Assembly: GCA_003415625.1 (NCBI GenBank)
Contig: PYIU01000007.1
Span: 310,001 to 374,000 of the forward strand
Direction: 5' to 3'
Source: Aquanectria penicillioides
Taxonomy: Eukaryota > Ascomycota > Sordariomycetes > Hypocreales > Nectriaceae
Length of the DNA stretch: 64,000 bases
The notes beneath the pieces were generated by a model. It was not told the DNA's origin and made no database searches. It worked only from the letters and a program-made list of their open reading frames with translations. A program made the translations under genes and the position numbers. This document shows positions 11,835-23,472 of this stretch, one piece after another. How positions within the stretch are numbered: the first letter of the stretch is position 1; every line of letters begins with the position of its first letter.

Positions 11835-13515
11835 ATGGACGACGTGTACGAACCCCAAAAGGGGAGAGTCGTGGGTAATGACGATGCCGCCGCTCTGGCT
11901 CAGATGGGCCACAAGCAAGAGTTGCAGCGTAACTTTGGCAAGCTCTCCATGCTGGGTCTCGCCTTTGCCATCCTCAACACCTGGACTGCTCTCTCCACCT
12001 CCATGAACCTGGCCCTTCCCTCTGGCGGTCCCAGCTCTGTTATTTGGGGCTTGATGGTTGCTGGCGTTTGCAACCTGTGCCTTGCCGCCTCCCTCGCCGA
12101 GTTCCTGTCTGCCTATCCCACCGCCGGTGGCCAATACCACTGGGCTGCCATTGTCAGTTGGCCGCGCTGGTCGCGAGGCATCAGCTACGTGACAGGATGG
12201 ATTAACGTGGCCGGATGGGTTGCCCTGACTGCAACTGCACCTCTCCTTGGAAGCACCATCATCGTCGACACCATCGCCTTTATGAGCCCCTCCTACGAGT
12301 CCAAGACCTGGCACCAGTTCCTCATCTACGTCGGATTTACGCTCTTTGCCCTTGTCCTCAACACATTCGCTACTCGAATCCTTCCTCTTTTCAACAAGGC
12401 CGCCTTCCTGTGGAGCATGGCTGGTTTCGTAATCATTAGTATCACCGTTCTGGCTTGCGCCTCTCCCAACTACCAGACCGGCGAGTTTGTCTACGGAAAG
12501 TTCATCAACGAAGTCGGATGGCCCGATGGATTGGCTTGGCTTCTCGGACTTCTTCAAGGCGCATTTGCGCTTACAGGCAAGTCTTCCTTTGTTTGATTGC
12601 TTGATTTCGATGTTTGGTTGGTTTGTCGAAGGTGTCGATGCGGATGGCTAACCGAGCACAACTAGGTTTCGACGCTGTTGCCCACATGATTGAGGAAATC
12701 CCCAACGCTCGCGAGGAAGGACCCAAGATTATGATTTACTGCATTGGAATTGGCATGTTTTCCGGATTCGTCTTCCTCAGCTGCCTCCTCTTTGTCATGA
12801 AGGACCTGGATGCCGTCCTCAACTCCGGAGCCGGTCCTCTCCTCCAGATCTTCTTCGATGCTACCAGCAGCAAGGCCGGCAGCGTCTGCCTCGTCATGTT
12901 CCCCCTGATGTGCATGGTTTTCACTGCTACCGCCATCATGACAACCAGTGCTCGAATGACCTATGCATTTGCCCGAGATCGCGGTCTGCCCTTCAGCTCC
13001 CTCTTCGCTACCGTTCACCCCACCCTGGATGTCCCTGTGAATGCCCTCATCTGGACCACCGTCTGGGTTATTATTTTTGGTCTCATTCTTCTCGGATCTA
13101 GCAGCACCTTCAACGCCATCACCGCTGCCTCCGTCGTCGCCCTTGGTGTCACCTACGCCATCCCCCCTGCAATCAACGTCCTCCGCGGAGGAAACAAGCT
13201 TCCCGAGTCTCGCATGTTCAAGCTGAGCGCCCCTGTTCGTTGGGTCTGCAACTTGGTTGGCATTGCTTGGTCCATTTTGACCACTGTCCTCTTCGTCTTC
13301 CCTCCTGAAATGGATGTCACCTCCAACAACATGAACTACTGTGTTGCCGCCTTTGGTGTGATCCTCATTATTGCTCTCATCACCTGGATCTTCGATGGCC
13401 GCAAGAACTACAAGGGACCCGCCTCGAGGTTTGTGACATTGATGGTGTGGAGAATGATTTCTCGGGCGAGACCAGCTCTAGCCCTGAAGACGAGAGCAAG
13501 GCTGCCATGAAATAA
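11835..13515 (+). CDS. APC-superfamily amino-acid/GABA/choline-type permease
   Basis: Exon 1 is 11835-12576 and exon 2 starts at 12666. The intron opens with a GC donor (AG/GCAAGT), and splicing restores ALTGFDAVAHM. The product has about 12 membrane segments and the family signatures NTWTALSTSMNLALPSGGPS near the N-terminus and FDAVAHMIEEIPNA in the middle, as in fungal Uga4/Hnm1-type permeases. It should import GABA, choline or related amino compounds at the plasma membrane; the substrate is unproven. The tail is ambiguous. The unspliced frame ends at 13510 with an odd basic sequence. A 47-base intron (13429-13475), or a one-base slip near 13420, leads into an acidic tail SSSPEDESKAAMK ending at 13515. 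The intron model gives 514 residues. Confidence 0.85.
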
Positions 13516-13838
13516 GTCATGACACGCCTGCTTGCCTCCTTTAGTAATTATATGTATAACACCTTAGAATATTAGCCTTGTTTCAGCGAGACTTGAATAT
13601 ACTTAGATTGAGATTTCACTTGCATTGAAACACGCCGTGCTACGTATAAACAACTTCAGTTTAGATTACATCAGTTGTCTTATACCTCTGACCTCAAGGA
13701 TTGTCTATCAGCCATGAAATTGTGGAAATTTGTTTTTGTATAGAAAGCTCGGCCTATCTCATTGTTACCAGCTATATCTTGGCCCAACACTATTCATCTC
13801 CCGAGAACCCAGAGGAGTGATAAAAACGCCCTGTTCTA

Positions 13839-14837
13839 TCACAGCTCACGGGATGGGTCATCTCCAACTGGAATCTGGATCCACCTGCTTGGCACCTGAG
13901 TAATAAAGTCATACCAATAATGCCCAAATTCTCGGTAGCCTTCATTTGTCGGATGGACACAGTCGCGTAACCAACTCTCTGGGTATGTGTTGAAATCCAC
14001 CGCGACGACACGGTGGCCGGCCGCGCGGCGTTTTCGGACAGTCTCTGGAATCAAGGCCCGGAACTTTGGAATCTCCAGCGCCTTGTGAGGGTCGCATGCA
14101 TCAATGATCATGGCAACGAGGATGACGGCATCAGGGCAGGCGGCAGCCATTTTGTCAATAAGATTGCCAAGACGGTCGGCTGCACCCTCAGGGCCGTTTT
14201 CCTCGTACCTTCTATTGTCCATATCGTTTGTTCCAGCATGCAGGAGAATAATGTTTGGGCGTTGATCCAACGATGGACTGACATGTTCGTTCATGAATTG
14301 AATTGTCATGCCTGGCCAAGCCGCCTGTGCGAATGCAAGGTTAGTTTACCAACATCGCAAGGGGAAGTTGAGAAAATGGAACACCATACGAAATAGCCCC
14401 CAGGCATGGTACCAGTGGTTTCTGTCCCAGCAAATACGACCTCGTCCTCTGTTGTGTTCTGTTAGCCAATACTTGACGTTGCCTTGCATCACCGCCTTAC
14501 GTGATAGGTCCTTCTGCAGCTGAAGCCGATATCCGTTGCCGTCTCCGCCGTCCTGATCACTCAGCCAGCCAGAGGTGATGGAGTCGCCAACGCAAAGGAT
14601 CCGCAACTTGGTGCCTGGTTTCACAGCCTTCCCAGGCTTGATACCAGTCCTATTCAGCGGCTCATAGCCAAATGGTGTGTCATGAACCCCGTGGTCCGTG
14701 GGGCTGACGCGTGCCACCAATATCGCGCCCAAGAAGAGGCACACGGCCAGGAAGACGCAGATTGCGCCGAAGACACGTTGGAATGGGAACTGCATCACGG
14801 CGTTCCTTGAGCATTTATGAGTATACCACTCCTCCAC
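13839..14837 (-). CDS. SGNH/GDSL hydrolase with N-terminal membrane anchor
   Basis: Three exons on the minus strand (14837-14501, 14448-14390, 14324-13839) encode 293 residues; introns are 52 and 65 bases. After one N-terminal hydrophobic segment (VFGAICVFLAVCLFLGAILV) come the SGNH blocks: GDSITSGW with the nucleophile serine, GTETTGTMPGGY with the block II glycine, AGTNDM with the asparagine, and DCVHPTNEGY with the catalytic Asp and His. All four blocks are present, so an active lumenal or extracellular esterase or carbohydrate deacetylase is expected. A second ATG at 14795 just before the hydrophobic segment is an equally good start. It converges with the permease gene. Confidence 0.85.
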
Positions 14838-15472
14838 AAGTGTTGAAGATTGGACGCCGTATATCTGCGGCCTGTTGATTCGTGTGTTTATTGACTAACA
14901 ATCCCCGCACTGATGCAGGTCCGGGCAACGGAGCGAAACCCCATTGGATTGCACAAAGCGGGGTTTCTTCGGAACGCATCACAAGTAAGGCTGGGAGCTT
15001 CCCCTTTCAAGCAACTGACCAGGGTGTTTTGGAGCACTGGATGACGTCTGGAAAATAGCCCAAACGCCACTGGACAAATGGTTCAAGATGTTGGCGTGTG
15101 ACTCTTTCTGTAAGCTTGCGTGTTCATGTCTCGTATCCATGTCTCGTGTGGCCTGCTTATTGTCTAACACGTAACCCAGACAGCTTTTCCATGTTTTCTG
15201 TGTACAACGACTAATTGACACTTTAAAGTACATGACAACTTCATACATACAGCCCGTTCATAATAAAAAATCGAGGTATCATTGAGTGATAGCTTTACCT
15301 AGGAATATCGACCATTCATGCATGTTCATTCTAGCTTGCTCCAAAACTTGCTTTGTTCGCGCATTGCTGCCTAGTTTCTTTCTCTCTTACATTCGGGCGT
15401 GACGAGCCTAGATCTGCACGAGGCAATCGCCAGCTTCCTGGCAGACGAAGTTAAATCGAACTTCTTGTTCGC
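14838..15472. other. Gene-free interval
   Basis: About 630 bases lie between the start of the SGNH hydrolase and the end of the amidase, both on the minus strand. It should hold the SGNH promoter and the amidase 3' untranslated region. I see no further gene. Confidence 0.5.
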
Positions 15473-17282
15473 TTAGGAAGGAATGAGAGGTTGTCTCGAG
15501 GCCCCCGATTCGACCCGAGTCAACTTGGTATGCGAATGTGACATCGCTATCACGTCCTCCCAATTAGGGGGCCTGGATCTGATATCGGCGCCCGCAGCCT
15601 CTGCATCGAAGCCAAACTTGAGCAACGATTCCTCGCTGCACCATTCTCCAGTGGCCATCAAGCCGACCGGGACTTTTCCCACAGTGGTCTCGTCGGCTGG
15701 CTGGCCAGCAGTCTTCTGTCCCTTAGGCACGAGGTACCCAGCGGGGACAGTGATTGCTGGCAAACCGCAATAGTTCGCAAGCCATACGTATGCCATGCTT
15801 TCCATTGTACGGTTGCCGTCGTTGATGCCAAATTTCAATTCCCCGGCTCCTCCCGTAATTGGCCATCCACCGCATGCCGTCGTTGGTGTCACAATCATCA
15901 TTCCGGGATACGTCTTCCACAGATACGCCAGATGTCTCATCAGAAGTCCACGCAGCTTTTGTGCAAGAAGATAGTCGGTAGATGGAGTCGTGCGGCCCAG
16001 TGAAAGCAAAATTCTGTTCGCAGCCGTCAAGTCTTTAGTCTCCGGAACCAACGTCGAACCGTCGGTTAGAACGGTCAGCGCATGGGCAACCTGGCCCTCT
16101 TGGACAAACGGGATGTCGATATCGATGACCTTGTACGCATACTCCGAAGACAACTTCTGGATGAGATTATTAACAAGCAATTGGACGCCAGGCTCAGCGC
16201 GAGAGAACCATTTCCTATGAATTCCAAGCACCTTGGAGAATACTGGAACTGGCTGGAGAGACAGGGGCGGGTATTGTGTTGAAGGATGAGGCTCGGCAAG
16301 AACTTTGTATAGGGCTGCTAGGGAACGCATGTCTGCAGCCAGGGGTCCCTGGACAGCGCATGTAGGCGAGTAGTTTGAGCTGGGATAGGACGATACCCGG
16401 GTGTGAGTAGGTTTCAGACCGAATATGGAGCAGAACGAGGAGGGGATGCGGATGCTGCCGCCTCCATCACTACCAAGGGCGATAGGGATGATACCATTGC
16501 CAACGGCGCAGGCAGGACCCGAAGAGCTTCCGCCTGGATAGTATTTTGGGTTAAAGGGGTTGAGGGGAGTGCCGTGATGGGGATTATTTCCAGTTGTGTC
16601 TGGATTCAGTCAGCAGCGGTCTCGCAATGCAGCTGGCCCTAGATGTAGAAAGTGCGCAAGAAGAAAACGTACCTAAGCCAAACTCGTGCATGGTCAGTTT
16701 CCCGAGAATAACCGCTCCAGATTCTTCCAGTTTGCGGACACTCCAGTCGGTGATGGACTCATTACTGTCAGTCTCGGCGTAGTTGATGACTGATCCAATG
16801 TAGGTGGCATATCCATCCATGTCGTAGTCGTCCTTGATTCCGGTGGGAACTCCATCCAAGACACCAATAGGCCGCTTCTCCTTGTAGCGAAGCGTCGACG
16901 CCTCGGCAGCCTTCATAACCAGCTCCACCTTCGTGTCCATCCACGCGACAGAGTGATTCCCTGATGAGCCGTCCTCTGGACGGATTAGCGGAAGCAGTGC
17001 CTGCGCCACATCGGTTGGCGTGACTTCGCCAGACAAATACATGGCGTGATAGTCAAACACGGAGTAAAATTTGGGATTCTTTGGTGCTTCAGTTTGGCCA
17101 TCCATGCTACCTCCAGGCTCTTTGCGCTCAAGTTCAGCGGTTGGATCCGGCAGAGGAATAACCGTGGGCTCAAACCAGGGCTCATAGTCCCGCAGATAGT
17201 CCCGAATCGGACGTATGCTATCGAAGCCAGCGTTGGACCAGGCCGACTCGCGGATTATGCGCGACCATTCCATCCTGCACAA
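15473..17282 (-). CDS. Amidase-signature family amidase
   Basis: Two exons (17282-16673, 16599-15473; intron 73 bases) encode 578 residues. The amidase-signature core is complete: the catalytic lysine lies in PTGIKDDYDM, and the serine-rich segment PGGSSSGPACAVGNG is followed by ALGSDGGGSIRIP, which supplies the cis-serine and nucleophile serine. There is no signal peptide, so a cytosolic enzyme hydrolysing amides to acid plus ammonia is expected. Substrate cannot be assigned; acetamidase-, indoleacetamide- and fatty-amide-type members share these motifs. It is divergent from an ammonium transporter across a 1.45 kb intergenic region, consistent with a nitrogen-scavenging role. The start at 17282 has an alternative ATG three codons later. 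Confidence 0.9.
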
Positions 17283-18736
17283 GGTTAATCACTGGAAGCA
17301 GGTCACTCGGCAGCAGGGCGACAAGTAGACATACAAGTGAGCTGCGACGACCAAAAAACGCCCCTTAAGCACGGGGTTGGAGAGTTGCTTGCCATCATAT
17401 GGTAGGACAGGTCTGATCGCATTAGCTGGGAAAACATGTCACGCTGGAAAGGGCCAGGCGTACCCTTGGCAAGGCTCGGGATAGTTCAAAAACTTCCCTT
17501 GCCCGTGTTCTGGGGTCTTGGCTGGCGCCATGATGCTTGCTTAGGGGGCTTAAAAGATGCTAGATATTGGGATTTTGGGATACTGAGATTTCTGGATGGT
17601 TTTTGCGGTCTGGATATTTGGGGGGCTGGTCGGGACGTTGTGGATCCCGCTCGGCATGCCAAATCCGTGAGCTCCCGTCCGATGAATTCGGTATGTTGCT
17701 TGAACTACGAGAGAGATTTCCCAGCATTAAATACGGGAGCCGCAACCCACGGACCCCGCGGCCCGCCGAGGTTCGAATGTTGGGCCACTTGTCAAGTGTC
17801 AGGCCACAGCCAATTAAAGAAAGGGCATGTCGACTGGGCTCGTCGATCGAATGGAGCACACCACCGTTTCACGTGCTTATTAGGCAGACTGTCACCTCCT
17901 CCAAAAAGCTCTCAGCATCGTTGAAAGGTCTCCTACAATGAATAGAACCATGGAGGATTGGTCAAGCAGCCAGATGCTATTCTCGTTGAGAGGTTGGCCT
18001 GCGAATCGGAATCAGCCCACAAGACGGTGAAACAAGATGGCGTCATGGATATCATGGATTCATTCGTTGAGGCCAGTCTTGATCGCTCCCCGTTGCATGA
18101 CCAACGACTTTCTCGTTTAAAGCGTATCCGAATTCGCATTGTATACGTAAGTCAAAGTATAATTGATGAAATAGAACTGTTGCCTGGTTGTTCTGTTTGG
18201 ATGTGGCTGTATTGTGGGTTGATAAACGCCCCATGGATCGAGGTCTCGGCGGAACTCTCGGGTTTAGTAGAACAGCACCTGGTCCGCTATTCAAGCTTAT
18301 AGTATGGAGATACGACCCTATAAAGTGTCTAGGAATCTCTGAATCGAATTAGTGTTACATTGATTCGTTGTAGTTGATGATGAAAGGCTGCCCTGCCTAG
18401 ACTTGAGGACGATGCCTCAGCCACAATGCGCCACACTTGATATCAACCAAATGTGGCCGTGCGATATCACACAATCTGGCCAACCACAGCAGAGGAATCA
18501 CCTCAGATAACGCTAGTCCATATCAGGCAAAAAAGTCCAGATCTTCATAACGAGCCAAGCCATGTTCTTATCTAACGCAGGGTAAATGTCTTGGAAGAGG
18601 ACGTGTATGGGCTATGGGGAGGCGGGACGGGACATACGGATATATAAACATGCTTTCCTTTTGGGGGCCGGGTAAATTGGCAGAGTTTCTTGACTTTCGA
18701 CACGCACTTTTGTGAAATTGATCGCCGACCGTGACC
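17283..18736. promoter_or_regulatory. Divergent intergenic region, amidase / ammonium transporter
   Basis: A 1.45 kb region between two divergent nitrogen genes without a protein-like frame. Near the transporter are GATA-factor sites AGATAA at 18505-18510 and its complement TTATCT at 18568-18573, and a TATA box TATATAAA at 18641-18648, about 90 bases before the ATG. GATA sites of this form are bound by AreA/NIT2 in other ascomycetes; regulation here is inferred. Confidence 0.55.
18505..18573. promoter_or_regulatory. Paired GATA-factor (AreA/NIT2) sites
   Basis: Two HGATAR sites in opposite orientation, AGATAA and TTATCT, lie about 60 bases apart, roughly 165-230 bases upstream of the ammonium transporter ATG. 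Known AreA-controlled promoters often have two such sites. Confidence 0.45.
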
Positions 18737-20360
18737 ATGGCGGACTCCGTGCTGAAGGATTGGGCGAATTGCGACAAGACGGACACGCTGTTCATCATTG
18801 TCTGTACTTGCATATGCTGGACAATTGTTCCAACGGTAACTTCTCCGCCGACCCGATGTGGAACCGATTCCACGCAATCCATCGTAGCTGACTCTCATGT
18901 GTAGGTCGGTATTGCCTATGGGGGATACTCATGGAAGTACAATGGGCTCTCCAGCGCCATTCCTGCGGTACTTGTCATCATGACCTGCTCAATCCAGTGG
19001 TGGATAGTTGGTTATACCTTGGCTTACGGCGACGGGGGCTCGATTGTTGGGGATTTCGCGCACCTGTTTCACCGAGGAGTCCTGGCTGAGCCTATTGGCA
19101 CAATTCCCGCGCTTCTCTTCAGCCAGTTCCAGCTTGTTTTCGAGGCCACCGTGTGTGCCATCGCCGTAGGCGGCTTCTGCGAGCGTGGGAGATTGCTACC
19201 AATCATTCCGTTCATTTTCGTATGTCTCAACTTCGGATTTCCCCGGCATCAATGCTGTAGGAGGTGAAACATGATCTAACGTGCCGCGCAGCTGTGGTCA
19301 ACCTTCATTTACTGTCCACTAGCACATATGGTCTGGGGCGGAGGCTTTCTTGGAGACACGCTCGGTGCCCTGGATTTTGCAGGAGGTAAGGAGATTCCCT
19401 AGCTTTGAACACAAAGAACAAGACAACTTACATGTTATGGCCTCCTAGGAACCCCCGTACATGTCTGCTCTGGCGCCACAGCCACTGCCATCAGCCTCTA
19501 CCTCTCTTATCCGCTGTTCCGATCCCGCAGATCTAGCAGCAGAACTCCCGCACACATTCGCCTACATCGACCAGGAAACTCGTTCTTTCAGCTGCTGGCT
19601 CTGATTATCATCTGGGGCTCGTGGCTTGCCTTTGATGCTGGCACTACCCTGACCCTATCCTTCCAGTCTCTGATGGCCCTTGCAGTGACGAACCTCTGCG
19701 CTTCATCTGGGGCCCTAACCTGGGCACTCATGAATTATTATGAAACTGGACGTTGGTCTATTGATGCCATCTTTATGGGTGCCATCTCGGGTCTTGTGAT
19801 GATCACACCTGCAGCTGGATTCATCGATCTGACAACTTCGTTCTTTTTCGGCATGTTTGGTGCGCTGCTATGCCGCCAGGCCCTCCGGATCAAATTCACC
19901 GACTGGGCGAGACGTTGGCGATGGGTTGATAATGGGGATACTTTTGCAACCCACTGCGTTGGCGGTATTGCAGCAACCATCTGCACTGGCCTCTTTGCAC
20001 AAAAGAAGGTCGCCGCGTACGGTGGTGTTGAAATCGAGGGTGGTGTGTTCTTTGATGGCAATGTCAAACAACTGGGCATCCAGATTATAGAGGCCATAAT
20101 TGGATTCCTCTGGGCAGGATGCGGCTCCTTTGCCATCATTGCTTTGATTGACTGCATTCCCGGGCTTGAGGTTCTTGCAACTGATAAGTAAGTTGATAAC
20201 CTGTTATGATTTTGCGTTTTAGTCTATTCTAACCTGAATATGTAGATATGTGGCGGCTGGATTGGATACCAACGAGACGGAGGAGACGCTTTGCGAGTAT
20301 CAGCATCCTGATGAAGATGACTACTCCCCCGTCGATGGAGGGTCACTTGAGCTGGCCTGA
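18737..20360 (+). CDS. Ammonium transporter, Mep/Amt family
   Basis: Five exons (18737-18835, 18905-19219, 19292-19385, 19449-20187, 20246-20360) encode 453 residues with about 11 membrane segments. The family signature is present as [16 protein letters not shown], providing the first pore histidine; the second is in [14 protein letters not shown]. The N-terminal segment [19 protein letters not shown] is also typical. The protein should import ammonium across the plasma membrane. The C-terminal cytosolic tail is short and acidic ([11 protein letters not shown]). It lies divergently to an amidase that would release ammonia from amides, and its promoter has two GATA sites and a TATA box, suggesting nitrogen-repression control. 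It could be a high- or low-affinity paralogue; the sequence alone does not say. Confidence 0.92.
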
Positions 20361-20790
20361 TCGAACTATTGGGACCAAAATATCGATCATTTGACGTATC
20401 GTCAAGTTTCTTTGCGTTGCCTTAATTAGGCACATGTAGACTACGGCTTCATCCTGAAACGGATCAATGTCGAACAGCTCAATTTTTGTTTAGATTATTT
20501 GATATGGCCATTGAAAACAGTTTCGTTTGGGAAGTGCTCAGATTATACCTTTCTGATAACATCGAAGATGTCAAATAAACCTCTCGGGCGACGTGAAGTG
20601 GCCTATCAATATGAAAGTGAATACTGGTCAGAAGAAATTTTATTGGCCGATAGGTCTGCTCATCTGTGCGAAAAGACGGTAAAGTTCTATCTCATCATTG
20701 TTAAATCTAGACGTCTCTCTCTAATTGATGCTCAAATTCTTCAGTGGGCGTTGTGGTTAAATTTAGAAATCTCAAAAACTCTCGAAGCCT
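20361..20790. other. Intergenic region between convergent genes
   Basis: This 430-base interval holds the 3' ends of the ammonium transporter and a minus-strand oxidoreductase. I see nothing coding in it. Confidence 0.5.
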
Positions 20791-21984
20791 TTAGTTCTTC
20801 TTCCCGAAACCTGCCCTCAAAATCATCTGGAAAAGTTCCACATCCTTTCTAGCATCTGCCGCACTGCACTTGGGAGTCTTGCCCTGCACAACGCAGTCGT
20901 ACAAGTCCAAAAACTCCAAAGTGTAAGGATCCTCGAAAGTCTTTCGAATTTTTCGCTCCTGAAAGCCGCCATCTCCAATCTTTTCCCGGATCGTCATAGT
21001 GACAGGAAGTCCCTTGATGTAGGGGTTGTCAAACTCAACCCGGACGATTTTCTCAGGTGAGTAAACCTCAATGTGTGCATCGAATTGAGGAACACCGGAC
21101 AGGCCCGATTCATAGCTGACGGGGAACCCGTCGTACTGAAAGAGTACATTGAAGATGCCAGGCAGGGTAAGCACTGCACCGGCAACTGCCTGAGGCATTC
21201 CGATAATCTCTCGCATCGCTGAAAGATCGTGGGTTCCTAGTCTGCTCTAGTTAGTTTTCAGAACCAACAAAGCGTAGTTTTGATTCACCCACGCTCCAAG
21301 AACCCTCAATATCCTCTTTGATTCTGGAGTAATTGTTACTCCAAATTCCTCTCCCAAGGCCTGTTGGTAAATATCCTCCTCTCTGCTAAGCCGGTCTTCA
21401 GAGTCTGCGGCAGAGAAATCATTGAATCGTTGAGGAAATGTGCCGGATTGGGCCACGGCTGTCGAATTAGGTCCGATTATATCCCTTACTCTCGCGTAAA
21501 TGATCTTATCCATGCCCCCAACTTCTTGAACAGCGTCCAGGAAGGCGGTAGCGTAACGTCTCATGGTTCCAACAAACACCTTTCCCTTGGAGGTCTTTTC
21601 AGCCTCTATGAGAGCATCGATGTCTCGGAAGCATGTCGAAGCTGGCTTCTCAATCAAGCAATACTTGTTATTCTGAAGAGCCAAAATTCCATGTTTAACA
21701 TGGTAGGCATCCGCGTTGGCGATGACGACTACATCGACATCGTCTGACGCACAGAGCTCCTCGGCACTGGAGGTGGTCTTCGGGGCTCCTCCAAGAACCT
21801 TCTGTGCGCAGTAGTTGAGTGATTTCTCAGAAATATCGCAGAGATATGTCACGCGGAATCGATGTGCAAGAAAATTGATATTGGGGATATGGGCAACCTG
21901 CGAAATTTCACCACAGCCAATGATGCCGATTCGCAGAATTGGGCCCTGATTTGATTCGTGTACGGAGTCTGTCATATTGAACAA
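20791..21984 (-). CDS. Gfo/Idh/MocA-family oxidoreductase
   Basis: Two exons (21984-21293, 21241-20791; intron 51 bases) encode 380 residues. The Rossmann segment is GIIGCGEISQVAHIP, the catalytic-lysine region is LIEKPASTC, and the C-terminal domain contains LGTHDLSAMREIIGMP, with the His-Asp pair formed across the splice junction. It should be an NAD(P)-dependent sugar or cyclitol dehydrogenase in the cytosol; the substrate is unknown. It is divergent from another Gfo/Idh/MocA enzyme with a 435-base shared promoter, and lies near a Zn2Cys6 regulator and a sugar porter, suggesting a sugar-oxidation module. An ATG four codons into the frame (MTDSV) is an alternative start. Confidence 0.87.
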
Positions 21985-22419
21985 ATTTGTCGATTTTTGG
22001 ATGCTTCAACTGATGGCAACATGTTAATAGCAAGGTCGTCATGTACATATTTATGAACTCCAAGTATGGTTCTGGAAGCCATGCGTGGAGTAGCGGAAAC
22101 CGCGGAGTAGCGGATCACGACTTTCCCCACAACTGGTCTTCCCCACAATACCGCTAATTCAGGCTAAATGAACTTGCATTCCGGGGCTTTCTTTCGGAGG
22201 GTCTCTCTCTTCCGAACATCTTGGCTGTGATGTCTTGTCCCTGCAACTCGGCTCCGGAGTCACCGAATCTTCCCTCCGATGTTTTACCCTGTGTTCTCCC
22301 CTATTTAGTCAGCGTGATCGAATGTCCATTTTTCGCTTTTATGCATCTTTATCTATTATATCTATAGTGGCATTCGTTGTCTACACAGTTGATTTTATCT
22401 CCTTTCAATCATCTCCATC
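21985..22419. promoter_or_regulatory. Bidirectional promoter of two Gfo/Idh genes
   Basis: 435 bases separate the divergent start codons. It contains repeats of GGAGTAGCGGA around 22086-22110 and of CTTCCCCACAA around 22121-22148. These are direct observations; their role as regulatory sites is inferred. Confidence 0.4.
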
Positions 22420-23472
22420 ATGTCAGCTAATATCCCAACCCTGCGATGGGGAATTATTGCAACGGGATTAATATCCTCTTGGTTTGTTGCTGACCTGTCT
22501 CTTAATCGGCCCAAGAAGAACGCCAACCATATTATCCAAGCGGTAGGCTCTTCCAGCGTCGAAAAGGGTCAATCTTTTGTCGAGAAACACCTTGCGGGGA
22601 AATCCCCTAGTGTGTATGGCACTTACGACGAGGTCTACAACGACCCTGAGGTTGATATTGTTTATATTGGAACTCCTCATGCCTTCCACAAGAAAAATTG
22701 CCTGGATGCGATTCAGGCTGGCAAGCATGTCTTGTGCGAGAAGGCCTTTACTCTCAACGAGGCGGACGCCAAGGAAATTTTTGACCAGGCCCGGCAAAAG
22801 GGGGTGTTCGTGATGGAAGCCATGTGGACACGATTCTTCCCATTGGTCCAGAAGCTCCGAAGTGTTCTTCACGAGGAAAAGGTCATCGGGGATGTGAATC
22901 GCGTTTTCTGTGATTTCGCAATGAATATGAACATTCCTTCGCTACCAGCAACATCACGTCTCAGAAACCCAGCTCTAGGTGCAGGAACACTTCTTGACGT
23001 TGGCATTTACAGCCTGACTTGGGCCGTCTTGGCACTGGAAGCAGAGACGCCAAACCATGACCCATCTATTCTTGCGGCACAAAGACTTTTTGAGGGCATT
23101 GATGTGGCTTCCTCTGTAATCCTCACGTACCCCAGTGGCGCACAGGGCATCGTTACCTCCTCCGCCATGTCGAAAACGCCTGCAACTTTCTGCAGGATTG
23201 AAGGTAGCAAGGGAACTGTGGCCGTGGAGGGATTTGTCGCATCCGTACCTGCATCCTTTACCGTGCAGCTGCATGATCAGGAGCCCACCAAGTATGAGTT
23301 TGAGCGTCCCGGGAAGGGCTTTTACTGGGAGGCAGATGCGGTCGCCATAGATATTGCCGCAGGAAGAACTCAGAACGACACCATGCCATGGAGTGAGACA
23401 CTTCGCATCTTGAGACTATTAGACGAGATTCGACGTCAAGGTGGCGCTAAATTTCTACAAGACTCAGAGTAG
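22420..23472 (+). CDS. Dihydrodiol / D-xylose (NADP) dehydrogenase-like Gfo/Idh protein
   Basis: A single exon encodes 350 residues. The N-terminal Rossmann motif is GIIATGLISSWFVADL, the catalytic region is CEKAFTLNEADAKE, and the block EAMWTRFFP is diagnostic of the dimeric dihydrodiol dehydrogenase / fungal NADP-dependent D-xylose dehydrogenase subgroup. The C-terminal half continues with the DVGIYSLTWA segment usual in this group. Expected role: NADP-dependent oxidation of an aldose (for example xylose to xylonolactone) in the cytosol. It starts divergently from another Gfo/Idh gene and is followed 350 bases later by a regulator in the same direction. Confidence 0.9.
   Translation: MSANIPTLRWGIIATGLISSWFVADLSLNRPKKNANHIIQAVGSSSVEKGQSFVEKHLAGKSPSVYGTYDEVYNDPEVDIVYIGTPHAFHKKNCLDAIQAGKHVLCEKAFTLNEADAKEIFDQARQKGVFVMEAMWTRFFPLVQKLRSVLHEEKVIGDVNRVFCDFAMNMNIPSLPATSRLRNPALGAGTLLDVGIYSLTWAVLALEAETPNHDPSILAAQRLFEGIDVASSVILTYPSGAQGIVTSSAMSKTPATFCRIEGSKGTVAVEGFVASVPASFTVQLHDQEPTKYEFERPGKGFYWEADAVAIDIAAGRTQNDTMPWSETLRILRLLDEIRRQGGAKFLQDSE

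Noticed and set aside
11814..12557. 247-codon minus-strand open frame
   Set aside because: It lies fully antisense to the first permease exon and is Gly/Asp-rich, as expected for the complement of a membrane-protein gene.
17436..17924. 162-codon plus-strand open frame in the amidase/ammonium-transporter gap
   Set aside because: Overlapping frames exist on both strands, composition is unnatural and there are no conserved motifs.
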